Shown in pieces: positions 63,652-64,000 of a stretch of DNA of 64,000 nucleotides. Origin of the DNA: Chryseolinea serpens (GTDB lineage Bacteria > Bacteroidota > Bacteroidia > Cytophagales > Cyclobacteriaceae); assembly GCF_900129725.1 (NCBI RefSeq), contig NZ_FQWQ01000001.1, forward strand, positions 558,001 through 622,000, read 5' to 3'. Position numbers and translations under genes: made by a program. Below the pieces are notes generated by a model. That model did not search any database. It saw only the letters and a program-made list of their open reading frames with translations, and was not told where the DNA came from. The stretch's first letter is position 1. Every line of letters begins with the position of its first letter.

Positions 63652-63999
63652 CTAGTTCAATTCAGACAACGCGAGCGTGGACTGCGGAAAGATGGAGTTC
63701 CGGATAAGCAGGTCCTGCAGCTTCAATTCATACATCATCTGACCGTATAAAGTTCTCAGCCGGGCAAAGTCACGAAGGCCAAGGACAACAGCACCACCCT
63801 TGCCGGAAAGCGGCACATTCACCTCGTCACAATCATTGGAAAGGTCCTTGAGGTAAGCTTCGATGTCGGTTCCGACCATGGACGAATACGTCAACAGAAA
63901 TTCGCAGGTTGATTGCTGAATGACCTGATCGCCAATCACAAGGGTGAAAGAATTCCCGGAATGGGTAAGGGAAAGAGGAAGAACTTGTGTAAGGAGCTC
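63652..63999 (-). CDS. Partial hypothetical protein at the window edge
   Basis: The reading frame is open from the right edge to the stop at 63652. The visible 115 codons end IFPQSTLALSELN and contain TLVIGDQVIQQSTCEFLLTY, GKGGAVVLGLRDFARLRTLYG and YELKLQDLLIRNS. No family recognised. An internal GTG at 63937-63939 could be a start, but the protein-like sequence continues upstream of it, so the gene most likely begins beyond the window. Confidence 0.55.
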   Translation of the reverse strand, partial: ELLTQVLPLSLTHSGNSFTLVIGDQVIQQSTCEFLLTYSSMVGTDIEAYLKDLSNDCDEVNVPLSGKGGAVVLGLRDFARLRTLYGQMMYELKLQDLLIRNSIFPQSTLALSELN

Positions 64000-64000
64000 C

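Overview
The window looks like chromosomal DNA of a member of the Bacteroidota, most likely order Cytophagales (Chryseolinea-like). This is inferred from several traits. There are several roughly 800-900-residue FtsX-type permeases without an ATPase, and a TonB-dependent receptor paired with a DUF4249 lipoprotein. There is a type IX secretion C-terminal domain, many lipoproteins, a GH97 glycosidase, and -7 boxes of the Bacteroidota form TAnnTTTG ahead of at least eight genes. No rRNA, tRNA, CRISPR array, intact insertion sequence, phage or conjugation gene was recognised.

Layout. 1-8.2 kb: the tail of an HxlR regulator, a large unassigned protein, a frameshifted FtsX permease, then a PadR regulator with a prefix-domain FtsX permease. 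8.2-11.4 kb: a Tat-type sugar isomerase-like protein, two secreted or lipid-anchored unknowns, and a tandem pair of tiny membrane proteins. 11.4-17 kb: the imuA-imuB-dnaE2 mutagenic translesion cassette with a tandem operator over its promoter. 17-21.6 kb: a small cytosolic protein, GH97, and an SDR/TetR pair with matching operators. 21.6-26.7 kb: a second isomerase-like protein, a large heme c/beta-propeller lipoprotein and an amidohydrolase. 26.7-33.3 kb: AraC regulator plus SDR, a repeat array, an FtsX permease and an MFS exporter. 33.4-44.9 kb: three Gfo/Idh/MocA oxidoreductases, two ThuA proteins, three tandem TonB/YwqK-type proteins (one with an amber stop), AraC plus DinB, and a polysaccharide deacetylase. 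45-58.2 kb: envelope proteins, a phosphotriesterase-family hydrolase, a delta-60-repeat T9SS cargo, another FtsX permease and lipoproteins. 58.2-64 kb: a second repeat array, the TonB receptor/DUF4249 operon, a DUF3592-like protein overlapping a 2Fe-2S ferredoxin, a ferritin, and a partial gene at the edge.

Two themes recur. The first is secreted sugar chemistry: sugar isomerase-like, Gfo/Idh/MocA, ThuA and heme c dehydrogenase-like proteins, mostly with Tat or Sec leaders, lie in several loci. Together they suggest oxidative (keto-sugar) processing of glycosides in the periplasm. The second is envelope stress and transport: four FtsX permeases, an exporter and TonB-type proteins.

The observations most worth a second look are these. 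(1) A dispersed, roughly 260-bp, hairpin-containing intergenic repeat family occurs at 21.4, 28.6 and 58.3 kb. (2) A pair of ACTA-N7-TAGT palindromes overlies the imuA promoter. (3) Matching operators flank the TetR/SDR pair, whose SDR lacks its catalytic Ser and Lys. (4) A TonB-like triplet has one member interrupted by a single TAG. (5) An FtsX gene is broken at an A6 run, and a short FtsX relic lies 2.3 kb upstream of it.
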